Origin: Geosiphon pyriformis
Taxonomy: Eukaryota > Glomeromycota > Glomeromycetes > Archaeosporales > Geosiphonaceae
Reading direction: 5' to 3'
DNA: 64,000 bases
NCBI GenBank assembly: GCA_016748015.1
Contig: JAAOMT010000760.1
Location: 62,001-126,000 of the forward strand
Under the pieces are notes generated by a model. It did no database searches, was not told the origin of the DNA, and saw only the letters and a list, made by a program, of their open reading frames with translations. A program made the position numbers and the translations under genes. Each line of letters starts with the position of its first letter. The first letter of the stretch is position 1. Below, piece by piece: positions 24,358 to 39,000 of the stretch.

Positions 24358-25850
24358 ATGTCTAATTCAAAGATCTTGTTTGCTCTTTTTTGCTTTTCTA
24401 TTCTGCTTTCTTTGGTCGTAGAATCCCAAGGTATTAATTTAAAGGCCTTTTTTCTCAAAAAAAAAAAAAAAAAAAAAAAACTTTTCTAGGGAGAATTTTA
24501 ATCTAACTAACGGGCAGATAACTTTAGAAATTTTCATTATAGCTTTCATTTTTTGATTTATACGCCTTTCGAGCTTTGCTAACTTTTAATGTTTCTTTTA
24601 ACTATTAATTTCTTATCCTAAAAATTTAGCTCAAAATACTTCTAAAAATGTAACAATACCAAGCCCTCAAAAGCCTTCTGCTCCCACATCATATGAACTT
24701 CCTGATTTTTCTTATAACCTTGCCCAAAAATCTGCCGGAGAGCGCATTAACATTTGTGACACGAACAAAGGTTATTGCATCACTACTTGCGGTGGTACAG
24801 GTGATAAGGTAAAAACATGATTAATCTTTAATTTGATTCATTTCAAAGATTTCTAATCTATTAAGGCTCTTTACGTTATGCTAATATATTCTTCAAGGCA
24901 CCCAAGGTAAAATTTTTGGATTCGAGAATTTTTCAATTTTAAATTTTCGTTAACTGAATATTTAAAAATTTTCAAAACTTTTAATTTTTTTCGAATAGAA
25001 CTTTTGTAATCCTGATACTATGGGTTGGGGATGCGGTTGTCTTGATCATGTACCAAACTTTCAAGGTAAGGTAAAGCAATGATGGATAGATTGTGAAATA
25101 TATAATTGTTAATGAAATACGCTCATTTTGTTTTGGTGGTGTAAGGTTATGAATGGCCGATCAATTATGCTGATTGTATCGGTAGAGGTCAAGTTAGTAT
25201 CATGGATTCAAATCCCTTTTTTCTACTGAATCTTATATTATTCTCAATGACTTTTTTCAAACTTTCTGATACTCTTAATTTATTTTAAAATAATATTTCT
25301 TTATAAATGGAACTTCAAAAAATTCATATCATATAGGCTTGCAATGTATTTTGCCAGACTGATAAGGTGAAATTAATTTAAAAAATTCTAAAATATTAAA
25401 TTCTTCTTTTCGCTAATCTTAAAATTTTTGATTTGCTGATATCTGAAGGTAGCGAACGCGGATAAACTTCCTTGTAACGTTGCATGTATGAGCACTTATT
25501 TATCAAAGTAAGATTTAATTGAAGAAAACAATTTTAATTCAAATTTTTCAAGTTTTAATATTTGTTTAAATCGTTTAAAAAATTCCAGATGTGGCGGTCC
25601 AGATCAACCAGCCGCCAATTACGTTGTTGATGATCTTTCTTCCATTCCGACGTACGACCCACCATTTTCCAAAAACAACAAAACAAATTCTACGCTTAAT
25701 GCAAATAATGATACCGATAATCAAAATACTCAAAACGGTACCAATTCTGATAAAAAAAAGAATAATGCTGTATCGTTAAGTGTTGAATATTATATGGGGT
25801 CAATCTTTTCCGCTTTAGCAGTTGTAGTTTTTGGAATGATGGCTGTTTGA
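24358..25850 (+). CDS. Cys-rich secreted protein, probable GPI anchor
   Basis: Eight exons: 24358-24430, 24630-24808, 24898-24906 (a 9-nt microexon), 24999-25065, 25146-25192, 25337-25366, 25449-25507 and 25589-25850. All phases close, giving 241 aa. A signal peptide (KILFALFCFSILLSLVVESQA) is followed by a Pro/Ser linker and a domain with 12 cysteines, an even number suited to disulfides: NICDTNKGYCITTCGG, NFCNPDTMGWGCGC, ADCIGRGQACNVFC, LPCNVACM and KCGGP. An Asn/Thr-rich stalk and a C-terminal hydrophobic tail (SIFSALAVVVFGMMAV) with small residues before it fit a GPI-addition signal, placing the protein on the cell surface. No known domain was recognised. The 9-nt exon (Ala-Pro-Lys) is in frame and optional. 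Confidence 0.75.
24459..24480. repeat. poly-A tract inside intron 1 of the Cys-rich gene
   Basis: About 22 consecutive A within the first intron. Confidence 0.9.
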
Positions 25851-27630
25851 GTGGATTAAACGAAATGACAATTATATAAGATGGATGAGACGACGAAGGG
25901 TAAAACATCAAGTTAAAAGATAAATTCAATTCAGATTATATAGTTTAATTGATTTTTGTAAGTTATTATATATTTTATATTTGAAATTAGTTTAGAATAA
26001 TTTCAGGAATAATTAAAATAAAGAGTAAAGAATATTTTCTTGTATATATATATATATAGCTTGATTATCTGCTTATTCAATGAGATCATGAAAGAAATAA
26101 AGAAATTTAGAAAACATATAAAGAATATCTTGATCGTCTCAAGCAGGAGCGATACGCGTTAGCAAGAAATAGATTTTTACCAAATACCAATTTATTATTA
26201 ACAAGATCTTTTGATGGTCATTTTTTTCATTCTATTCTAATATCAGATTGAAAACAAAAGTTATTTATTATGATTGATCAAAGAAACATAATGATAGGAG
26301 AATTTCTAAAAAAAATTCAGACTGATTTTGAAACTTTAGAATCAAGTATAATTCAGAGGATTAACGTCAACTATCTATTTACAGGATAATATATATTTTT
26401 AAAATATGTAAAAAATAAAATAAAATCTAAAAAAATTTCATTACTGTAAAGAACGCTTTAACCTCGAAGATTTTTCTTTAATTTTAATGATTTGTTTTCT
26501 TTTCAACAGAAAGTAATTATATGGCTGGAAAAAAAATATTTCATCATTTTACCAAATTGTCAATTCAGTTCAGGTCAATGCAAGTCGCGATATTTATTTT
26601 TAGATATCATTTAACATAAAAATCAAGGGACTCAGTGGGGAAGAATAATAAGAAAATCTTGAGTTTCTTTAAAAAATTATATTTTTAAAAATTATTTATT
26701 ATTACCTCTTTGGATCGGGGAATACAAATATTAAATAATTCAAAAAACTTGATTCACATGAACTTTATATTAATATATATAGTAGAACAAAATTACACAG
26801 TGTTTTAATTAAAAGTTCTTTTAGTTATATATTTATACTGAAATTGTTCTTAATGCAGATTAATTTTGTGTTTCCTCAAATTTTTGTTTTGGGAAATAGT
26901 TTTTTGAAAAATTAATCTACAAAGATTTTTATTTTTGTCAGGAATCGATATGTAATATTTTTAAGATAAAAGTACTATTAAGAGTTTAATCAAATATTAT
27001 TTTAATTATGATACGATTAAAAACTTTTAATTTCCGATCCCATCACTCAAAAATATTATGAACTTCAAAAAATATGAGCTCATATTTCTACCGGATGCAG
27101 ATGAAAACATCATTCCCGAGTTTTTTAAACAATATAATTCATTTTTAAGAATCTTTAAAAATTCAAAATAATGTAAAAAAAATTAACCAATTTTAGAAAT
27201 TACATTATTTAAAAAATAATTTTTTTGGAACAGATGCACATTTTAATTTAAATAATTTTTTTTTTGTACTTAATAATATTGAAATTAATTATGTTTTGAA
27301 TCAAGTCAGATATTATTCAATAATAATTAACACCAATCTAAAGAATTTAAAACTATTTTTAAGTTATATTTAACTCGGTCCAAGTGATAATAGATTTTTT
27401 TTATAAAAAAAGAAAAATGTCGTTTCAAAAATTTTTAAAAAGATTCAATTGTTTCAAACCTTCACGTATGCCAAGACTTTTTTTTACATCTAAATTAATT
27501 AATATCTTAATTTTTCGAGTCTTTAGAAATAATGATCTTAAATTCCAATAAAAATAACCTTTTTCCTCGTTTTTTTTTTTGTTTTTCATACCGAATTTTT
27601 TCTGTTCTGCTCTCGTATAATATTATTAAT
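25851..27630. other. intergenic, no gene recognised
   Basis: AT-rich spacer with a (TA)n run at 26043-26058. A minus-strand frame at 25696-25929 is a shadow of the Asn-rich 3' exon of the Cys-rich gene. Confidence 0.55.
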
Positions 27631-28217
27631 ATGAAAAATTTTATAAAAACTTTTTTTACTCTCTTTTCACTTTGCTATTTGTTCGTCATTGCTGGTGTAA
27701 AAGGAAGTAGCTCATCAGAGATGTCAAATTGTGTAGTTCTTGCCCCGGATTCTGGTACTTTTTCATAAATAACTATTAAATTCAAAAGTTGATGTGGAAA
27801 AAATAAATTTATATCATTTAATTTTTAAAATTAAAATTTAATTTATAAAATTTTTTTAGCCACAATTATGAAAAGAGGTTTTAAGGCTAAAATAAAATGG
27901 AAATTAAATTTCAAACCATCAGTGGAAAACACTCAAATACAATTACGCACTGGTCCTTCAGAAAATCTTCAATTGGTGAGTTTGATAACGAAGGTTGCGA
28001 ATCTTGAGAGTGGAGTATTCATTTGGAGAGTACCAGAAAATTTAGAAAGTGGTAAAAGTTATACTGTTCAGGTATGAATTTCTAATTTCTAATTTCTAAT
28101 TTTTATTTTTATTTTTATCAAATTATATTTTAATTAAAAGATAAAATTAAAATTTGATAGGTTGGCGTTGGACCTAATGTGATTCCGTGTTACTCTGGTC
28201 GATTTACGATCGATTGA
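27631..28217 (+). CDS. Kre9/Knh1-like secreted protein (copy 2)
   Basis: Three exons, 27631-27754, 27860-28071 and 28161-28217, give 130 aa. A signal peptide (MKNFIKTFFTLFSLCYLFVI) and a short Ser-rich spacer precede the Kre9-like domain: VVLAPDSATIMKRGFKAKIK, then QIQLRTGPSENLQLV, VFIWRVP and GKSYTVQVGVGPNV, ending SGRFTID. The two downstream exons have exactly the lengths (212 and 57 nt) and phases of the gene at 6271-6781, so the two descend from one gene despite low identity. No GPI signal follows. It converges with the lipase-like gene at 28887-30538. The expected location is the wall or extracellular space. Confidence 0.8.
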
Positions 28218-28886
28218 TGAAAAAAAAGAACTGAGAAGATTTTTATATCATTTAATTTATATCAGGGATCCTTTTGAAATTGTGAATTCAGTTTATAACT
28301 TTTGATCAAAACTATAAATCTATAAAGTATGTTAACCTTTTGATTAAGTTTATATTTGTATTAAATAAAATAAAAAAATAAATCTAGTTAATCAAATTGT
28401 TAAAAAAAGCACAAAGATAATAATTTTATTTATTTTCACAAGATATGGAGAATATTATTATTATTATTTTTTATTTTATTTTTATGAATTTGAAAAGAAT
28501 TGTCTTGTTATTAATTATTATAAATTAAAGTTAAAGATTTCAAATTTAAATTTTTTTTATTAATAGAAATTATTTTCATGAAAATCTTATATTGCCTGCT
28601 TTTTATTTTGTGAATACATTTTGATTTTATAAAATTTGATATAAAGATTTTAATCGTAATATATTTTTTCATAATTTTAGTAATTTTTAGTAATTATAAT
28701 GTATTACATAACAATATTTTAAATAAAAATAATTCATTAAAATTTTGAATGAATTTCCAAGGAAAAATTTATTCAACTATCATTTAAAAAGATTGGACTT
28801 AAATACGAAATATTAGAAATTTTTGAATGTAAAAGTAAATGGTTTCGAAACTTTATAGAAATTTTCAAATTTGAAATGTAAACAAC
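28218..28886. other. spacer between convergent genes
   Basis: AT-rich; nothing recognised. Confidence 0.6.
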
Positions 28887-30538
<1,652 letters not shown>

Positions 30539-30597
30539 AATTTTCTTTCAAAAAAGCCAAATTTTTTTGTTTGAAGTGGAATTTAAAGAAAAAAAAA

Positions 30598-30605
30598 TTT
30601 TTATA
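30598..30605 (-). promoter_or_regulatory. TATA-like box for lipase-like copy 3
   Basis: The minus strand reads TATAAAAA about 60 bases before the ATG at 30538. The AT-rich background limits confidence. Confidence 0.3.
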
Positions 30606-31102
30606 CGACCATCATTTTATTATAAAAATAAAGTTTGTTTGATTTTTACATTCGCTCACTGATAAAAATATTTGGATTCAGAATTTTTTTTTTTTAATGT
30701 CAGGATCTTTGATATTCAAAAGTAAAAAAAAAATTTTCAGATTCTAAAGTTGCTTAATCAGCAAATTCGAGTTTTAAACATTCAGTACTATATATATACA
30801 TATATACATAAATATATTAAGATTTTCACGATAGGAAGCTAAAACTTTGTAAAATAATAAATAACTATTTTCCTATTTAAAATCAGTTTTCTAAATAGAA
30901 AGGTTAATGTTTATGCTTATTTTCAACTTCATTAAATAACCATTAGAAAAATTCGAAACTATTGGTTTTCTTTAAAATTTTTACTTTCATAACTTTGATT
31001 CACAAGCCTCATAATACATGTATCAAAACAAAAGATTATTCTCAATATAATAATAATAATAATAATAATAATTAAAGAAAATTGGAATCACAAAATTCTC
31101 GT
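30606..31102. other. intergenic spacer
   Basis: AT-rich, with an (AAT)n tract at 31045-31073; no gene recognised. Confidence 0.6.
31045..31073. repeat. (AAT)n microsatellite
   Basis: About nine uninterrupted units. Confidence 0.9.
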
Positions 31103-31822
31103 TCAACAATCGCATAGACCAAATATTTCATTATTTTGATCAGCCTTATTATTAAAATTCAAACTAGGGATCGTAGTAGATGGCCCAATGAATTTAGAAC
31201 CGCCGAATGATGATGAAGGTAATTCCGAAGTAATTTTAAATGGACCCGAGGATATACTTCTATTATTAGGAGCTTCTAAAACTATTTGATAAGTAGCCTG
31301 ATAAACATTAACCGTCCATTGATACGATTCCTTAGAGAGAATAACGTTGCTTAAAAGTTTAATGTCATTGGCGCGTGTCATGTTCATCATAAGTAGCTTT
31401 CCTTTGGCGTAAAAATCGCCGTCCCATTTCCACCTGATTGTTAGTTTACTTCCACGCGGTTGATTATGAGGTGTATTTATTACAAAATCTATAGTAAAAT
31501 ATGAGATATTTGTTGTATATTAGTCAATCTCATTGTTATCTTTATGTATTATGTTTAGATAACACAAACTCTAAAAAAATAAATCAAAAGGACAAAGAAA
31601 AGTAAAAAATTAAAGAGAAATATCGAAGAAAGTTTTTACAATCTCTGAAGAAAATAAAAACAAATTGAAAACTCTTTTTCAATCTTTAAATTTTTTTGTA
31701 AATTTCAAGATTAATATCAACTTCAAAAAATTAACTGAAAACTCATCATCTCTTTTACCTGCACTTATAAACACTATAAAAGCGAGCGATAGAGCAAATG
31801 AAGCAATAATAGAATGCCTCAT
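31103..31822 (-). CDS. Kre9/Knh1-like secreted protein (copy 3)
   Basis: Two exons, 31822-31759 and 31488-31103, give 149 aa. The signal peptide (MRHSIIASFALSLAFIVFIS) is interrupted at its end by a 270-nt intron with a gtaaaa donor and actatag acceptor. The domain starts DFVINTPHNQPRGSKLTIRW and continues through KWDGDF, SYQWTVNVYQATYQIVLEAP and SSGPFKITSEL, the Kre9/Knh1-like pattern. Unlike copies 1 and 2 it lacks the second intron and carries a 35-residue Ser/Thr/Asn-rich tail ending FGLCDC, without a hydrophobic GPI signal. It is divergently placed relative to nothing nearby, but follows the lipase-like gene on the same strand about 0.6 kb away. Wall or extracellular location is expected. 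Confidence 0.82.
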
Positions 31823-32128
31823 TTTTTATTCTTTATCCCTGAATGTTAACTTTAGAATTTTATCGTTTTTTAAATTAGTTTGTATGAAATACGGGTATAT
31901 CTTTATCCCTTTTAAAGAGGAAATGATTTATATATACCGAAAGAATATTTGATAAAAATGATTTTTAAAATTATCATTTCACAAGGCATCGCATTTATAT
32001 ATCTAGCATGACTATTTTGTGAAACATTAAAACAAAAACTCTTAAAATAAAATGTGAAACTATTTACCGAAATCAATAAAACAAACTTTTTGGCAGATAA
32101 TTTTTGACAAGATAATAATAACAATAAC

Positions 32129-32191
<63 letters not shown>

Positions 32192-34282
32192 TCAATTTCT
32201 AATAAAAATAATAATAATAATAATTATCAAAAATAAAAATCATAATTATTTTTCTTATAAGAAACAAATGAATTTTTATCGGTATAAAATGTTAATACCT
32301 GTAAAAGTGTTTGAAAAGTTTTAAATACTATATTCGGAATATTTTTAAACATATTATCATAAAGTTGTATTACTAAACTTCGCATCATTGAAAGAAAATT
32401 AATTATTTCTTTTTTTCCGATGTTTCAATTCTAATAAAATGAGATAAATGACCCTTTAAAAATTTTTCAAAATAAAAGTCAAATAAAGTGAAATTTTTTT
32501 TATTCAATTTTTATTTATTATATTTGAAAAAAAAATTGTATAAAAACAACTTTTTTGAAATCTAAAATATTATTGTTCAATTAAGTAACATATATATAAA
32601 GGCAAGAATACCGTTTAAATAATGAAATATGTTATTTTTCAATAATTATTCTTGAAAATAGATCAATTATAATCCAACAGTCACAAAAATATTCATATTT
32701 TCGAATATCATAAAGAAATAAAATGAGTTTTAAACCATTTCACTCAAAGTATTTCAATATTTTTTAAATCTATTATAATTTTTTAATTACATATTAAGTT
32801 ATCAAACATCTTTAACAAAAAATTATAATAAAAAATTTAGAAAAATAATTAAATAATTAAAAAAAATTAGATTTTATTTTAAATGTGTTGCTCAAAATTT
32901 AAATTTAAATTTAAATTTATTAAAACTCTCTGTGAAAAGATACTTTATACGATATTTTTTTTAGCTTATAAACATTCCAAACAAAGAGCTTTTCAAAAAT
33001 TATTATCTATAAGTTCTATTCTAAAATCTTTCAAGAAATAAAATATATTTATTAAGTTTAAAATTCTATTCCATTATATTCTCGATATACTTTCCTAAGA
33101 TTTAATTAAAAAAAATTATTAATAAATATTGGAATAAAAACGAACTTTAAAGTAATTTTTATCTTTCTTTAGTAATTTTTAAGTCTGCTATCTATTCTGA
33201 AAAGCAAGGAAATAAACAGAATATTAAGTCATAACAAAGCTTTACTGAATCTTTACAGGTATTAAGATTTACTGGGTCTTTTGTAGCCAGAAAAGTATAT
33301 TAATCCTTCCTTACACCTTTTATGATATGTTTTTAATCTAATAAAATATTCTTTTTTTTTCTTTCTTGAGAAGCAATTGTAGACATTTTTTAAATACGAG
33401 TTTTAATAATTTACTCTTTTATTTTTAGCTAAAGATTGTCACTATTTCTTAAGTGCAGAAACCTTTTTTACTTTAATAAATTTCTGGATATAACTTGGAA
33501 AAATATCATGGTTTTCACAAAGAATAATATCTATAGAAAGATGCAACTTATTAAATGAAAATATTTATTCAAGAAAATTCTGCTTCAACAAATATTCAAA
33601 TAGCATTAGCAACTTGAATTCTAAATGAATCTAACACTAAATTATTAATAAAATTTGTTTCAAAATTAAATTAATTATAATTATAAATTTTCCCTTTTGA
33701 TAAACCTAAGTTTAAAATTCATAAAATTGGGACTATTATTATCAACAATAATAATATTATTAGTATTATGTTCCTGTTTTTTTTTAAAAAAATATTGAAA
33801 ATGCAAATTTTTTCAAATGATTTAACTTAAAATTGCTTTTTATTTATTTGATATTCATTTATGTATTAGTTTCGTCCTAAACTGGTGTTTCCTCTTAAAC
33901 TTCCGGAGAATATTTTCCGTAAAACAATCCAATCAGGATGACGTTTGATTAACCCAGGCTAAAAACAGGCTCATTTCATTGAATATGTCAAAAAAAAAAA
34001 TGAAGAATATGGTTGGTATTTTTAGTCGGTCATTTGGCGTTTTGTAACACGCTTTTCACTCAAGGATTAACTTATTAGTGTGTGACATGGTTACTTTTTA
34101 TGAGTTAGTGGTTTATTAAAATTAATTGTTATCTTACTCTCTCAGTCTCACACGATTAATTGTGCTACTTTTGAAGTAAAAAGCATTTAATAAGAAACCC
34201 TTTTTTCAAACTTTTGAGGAAATTTAATTTTTTTATCAACATTCTCATAAATACTCATTCCAATTTTATTCCCAAACACACT
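31823..34282. other. intergenic with microsatellite
   Basis: No gene recognised; an (AAT)n-rich segment sits at 32111-32223 and the remainder is A/T-dominated. A TATA-like stretch (minus TATATATAAA, 31927-31936) lies about 105 bases before the ATG at 31822. Confidence 0.55.
32111..32223. repeat. (AAT)n / (AAC)n compound microsatellite
   Basis: Main uninterrupted run to 32191, then a second short run near 32206-32223. Confidence 0.9.
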
Positions 34283-34761
34283 ATGGAAAACTTTGAAATT
34301 AAAAGAAATCGTCCAGAAGCTCATGATTGTAACGACTGTGAATTGTGTCAAAAATCCATTAAAAAAAATAGTAATTTGTGTGGTGCATGCATATTCTTGT
34401 TTTTTGAAAAATTTTACAAGGATTTTTCAAGTGGCAATAAAGTAGTTGATAAAATAATCAAGAATCCAATCTATATTCTACCTAATAATAATAATAATAA
34501 TAACAATATTATTAATGACTATACTGGTCAAGTTAATTATTATGAATGGATTCCATGGGAGCGTTTGTCAAATATCAACAAAATTGGTGAGGGAGGGCTC
34601 GGTACAATTTATAAAGCAACTCTAATTGATGGATTAATTGCTACCCCGACTATAGAACATCATGGTAAAATGAAATGTAAAAAAAATGAAGAAGGGACGA
34701 AAGTAGCAATAAAATTTACATCATTAAAGAATAGTGAAAAAGTCTTGAAAGAGGTAATTAA

Positions 34762-34839
<78 letters not shown>

Positions 34840-36004
34840 TTAATTATTATTTTAATTATTATTATTATTGTTGTTGTTATAATTACTACTATTATTATTA
34901 TTAAAACAAATCTAATTAACTAATTATCATTTTTCACTTTTAATAGTTAAATACTCAAAGAACTATCTTCTTTAAAAATGGGTACATATCATTAAATATA
35001 TCTAAAATAATAGGAATTACGAAAAACGCTGAAACACTCAAATATGGAATTGTGATGAAGTTTGCCCCACATGGAGACATTCGGAAACATTTTTCAACAA
35101 ATTTTTATTCTACTGACTGGGGATATAAATTATCGATAGCGTGTTCTATAGTTAGTGGACTTATTGCAATTCATTCCGCTGGTATGGTTCATCGTGACCT
35201 ACACTCGGGCAACATTCTACAATACTCCCTAGAATCTTCAAATGATTGGATATCAATCTGTGGCCTCGGATTATGTCACCCATCAAATAATGAAGCAAAA
35301 GCAGTGGAAAAGAAAATGTATGGAGTGATTCCCTACATTCCACCAGAAGTTTTAAGCGGGAAAAAGTTTACAAAAAAAGGTGATATCTATAGTTTTGCCA
35401 TGATATTATGGGAATTGGCAACAGGAATGCCTCCATTTCATGATCATTCACATGACAAAAACCTTATAACCGCTATTCTAAATGGTAAAAGACCTGAAAT
35501 TACCTCTCCTCTTATTCCACCTTGTTACGCTGAACTCATTGGAAAGTGTTGGGATGACAGTCCTTGGAATCGTCCTACTCTCAAAGAACTTGAAAAAAAG
35601 TTGATGGAATTTAAAAATTTATATTATAACGGGTCTACAACTGAGCGGTTATTATTTCAGGAATCAGAAAAGTACATAAAAGAAAGTAATGCGGAAGATG
35701 GTGGCGATAAAGACCACGAAACAATAAAAGCTTCAAAAAGAATAACGATTCATTCAGAGGCAGTTTATACAAGTCGTCTTTTGACTGCGCAAATGGTTGA
35801 AGGATCAAATGGTTTGTTTTTCTAATTTTTGTTTTTTTGAAATTTTTATTTAATTACTTTATATTAAAAAATTACCTTTACTTACTTTTTAATACAGAAT
35901 TGATCTATTCCCCTGGAGGTAAAAAGTTAAACAAAAAAAGATTTTGGACAGCTAAATTAAAAAACTTTATATTAAAAAAAATATTAAATAATGTTAAAAT
36001 CTAA
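34283..36004 (+). CDS. TKL-type protein kinase-like protein with GLG at the DFG position
   Basis: Three exons, 34283-34753, 34947-35811 and 35898-36004, give 480 aa. The N-terminus carries a Cys cluster (DCNDCELCQ, NLCGAC) that may bind zinc, then an Asn run. The kinase domain spans about residues 93-380: glycine loop KIGEGGLGTIYKA, VAIK with Lys144, HRDLHSGN with Asp241 and Asn246, GVIPYIPPEVL, and DIYSFAMILWELATGMPPF. Where the Mg-binding DFG/DLG is expected the sequence is SICGLGLC, so Asp is replaced by Gly263; transfer activity is therefore in doubt. The tail is Lys/Glu-rich. Large expansions of such TKL genes are known in Glomeromycotina. Intron 1 holds an (ATT)n repeat. The last intron is inferred; reading through it would end the protein at 35825. 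An earlier non-ATG extension to 34214 was not used. Confidence 0.85.
34762..34840. repeat. (ATT)n microsatellite in kinase intron 1
   Basis: About 26 units directly after the donor site. Confidence 0.95.
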
Positions 36005-39000
36005 ATTTATAATTATACTCTTTTAATTTTTAAATGTTTTTAATAAATGTAAAATTTTGAAGCTTTATTGGCAAAAATAAATTTAATATCGCAGATAATT
36101 TTTTTAAAATTTATAATTACATTGATAATTAATTTAAATTTAAAATATTTTTTATTAAAAATAATAAAAATTTTATTTGTTATTTTTTACAAAACACAGT
36201 ACTTTCACTTTTGCTCAAAAATAATACTTTAGCAAATCAATAGTATAAAATAGTTTGAAAAAAATGAATTTTTTAACCTTAAAAAAGAAAGAATATTCAA
36301 ATTTTTTTGCATATTAAACAATTAATAGAATTATGGCTTAAAAAATCAAATAATACAAACCTATCAATTCCTGGAGATATTTTGTTTTAAAAAGCTAGCA
36401 ATTTTGGTCAATTTATAAGTTTTGATAGAATGGAAGAGAGCTCAATATTGTAAAGAAACTTATAAGTCACAAATAATTTTTTATTTTTAAAAAGTACTAC
36501 TTTGTGGATTGGTTTCTATGAAAGTCTAAATACCCAGGAATGTTGTCAAAAAAGGAGACTTGACAATTTTTCAAATCAATGTCTGAATGGACATATTATC
36601 TTTATGGTACCTGATCAAACCATAGATTCCAAATATCAAATTTCAGGAATTCTCAATTTTAGCGTCTAGATCTTTAATGATTTAAGTAACTTTACAGATG
36701 TTGATCTAAACGGAACTTCAAAGCTCGATCATTAAGTTTTTCAGAGGCAGGTTTCAACAGCCTCCTTAAAAAATAGTTATTAAAATGTTCTTTCTTTTAC
36801 TTTATGAATGTCCAGAATTTTGTCAACTGATAAAAGAAATTGGGAAACTAACATGGTTTTTAACATATAATACGGCCTTATTTAAGAAGGATTGAATTTA
36901 ATCATTGAATAAAGGTTTTGATTCAGTAAAATGAATCAAGATTGAAAATATCTATTTTCTTTTCGCAATATAATTTAGGGACAAATCCTGAGAAAGAATT
37001 GCCCACTTGATAAAACGGTAGAAATTTTATTAACTTTTTCCTATTCTTTGACTTGCAAGAATTTACTCATTGAAAGTTTAGATAACCACCACCATTGCGA
37101 GGACCCATCAACTAAATTTTTTTTTAAAACAAATTTTATATATTTTAAATTCTATTATTCCCTTTTCTTAAAATGTATGCTTTATAAATTTCCTAAAAGA
37201 AATTTTAAATTATTTCTAAATTATAGATTAATTCAATTTTAATTTCGGCGGTACGTTATAGCTAATTTTATAGAAAATTTTTACCTTTAGGGATTCATTG
37301 AAGTCTTTTCTAGTGAAAACTATAGATTTTCAATTTATGATGTACCAGACCGATTTAAAGCGGTGTTCTGCAGCAATGATATATGTATAAACAATCTTAG
37401 ACATGATTATTCTGATTCTATAAAAAGTTCCAAGAGCCAAGCAGCTGATTGATTTTTTTGCTGATTTTCCATGGGCTCCTTAACAAAATGCATATAAAGT
37501 TTATTTTCAAAATTCGACAATTTCCTCAAGTGCAAATTAGAAACTAAGAAGAAGTTGAGATTTTAAAAAACTCAAAAAAAAAGCAATCTTTTGAATTGGC
37601 TTTATGAAGTGGTAAGTCTTTAGAAAACTAAGAGAGTTCATATCATTGATAATATTTAAAACCCCTTTTTCTGTATATTTAAGCTCTAAATCCAATTTTC
37701 CAAAGTTTCAGATAACTCTTTCAAAAGTGTTATGTTTTAGTCTTTCTTGCGCAAATTCTTCAAGTTTTTATTTGTATACAACTTAAAAGCTTTTAAGGTC
37801 TTAAAATCGGTATATAATGTACATAATTGAGAAAACATCTTCATTTGTCCCTTGGCATTTTTTCAAGATAGTAACATGTCTAAATGAAATTAACCAATAA
37901 CAGGTGAATTCTATACTATTATTCCAAATCAAATATCGGCCAATCATCAACATTTTAATATTTCATCAAAAAATACACCAAAAACATAATTTTTTTTCTA
38001 GTATAATGTTAATATGTTATATTTATTTACACATTTAATCTTCTATAACGAAAGATAAGCATTTTTAGAGATTACGAAAATATCTTGCTTTGATTACTAA
38101 TTCGGCAAAAAGAAAGATAATGGTAGACAAATATGCAATAATACTTTGATTATAATTCGGTTGTTTAGGAAATTTTGTGAATCACATAATTTATTAAACC
38201 ATTGAAAAATGTAATTTCACTTTAAAAAACATGAAAATAAAATTTATTCTTTTGAACATTATTTTTGCATTATCGGCGGCAATAAAAGCTCTATATATAT
38301 CTTATTATAGAATTCTCGACTATTATCAAGAGCCCATAAGAAGTTTCAGGCTTCACTATTTTCAATGAATATTTTCAGAATCATTTATATATTTGCTCTT
38401 TTAGTCCGCTCAATATTGATGAAATAAATAAAACTTTCATTTTACTGGTTGAGTTTTTTTCCAGAAAAAATCTTTGATTCAAGAAGAGCTGCGCCAAATT
38501 ATATAAATAAATTCATTTCCGGAAGATAACAATAATCTGTTTTTCTTTTCTCAAGACAAAGATCCATGAATAATGCAAAGGATAAAAGACTTCATTCTCT
38601 GGTTAACATCATATAATTTCCTCTCAAAATAATTTTTAATATATCAAATCTTCATTTCTCTAAAACTCAAAAAAATTAAAACAAAAAATTTAATTTTTGT
38701 TTTCAAAATTTTACAAAAATGGTACAATATTATATATAAAGCACTTAAGGTTACAAATTTTAAAAACCCGTTAAGTCCCTTGAGAATTTTGAAGCTCTTA
38801 TTGATAAGAATAAAAAACTTGGAGGAGGTTTTATGAATATCTCATATAAAGTTGAATGTTGTCTTATGGGATTCTTGGTTCCATCTTAGGAGTTAATACG
38901 TCATTATCGATTGAGAATTTTGCAGTAACGCATTGTAGTCGAACATTTTTTCATAACGCCACGGAAACTTTCCAAACTTTTCCGACCCTAAAAACGCCAA

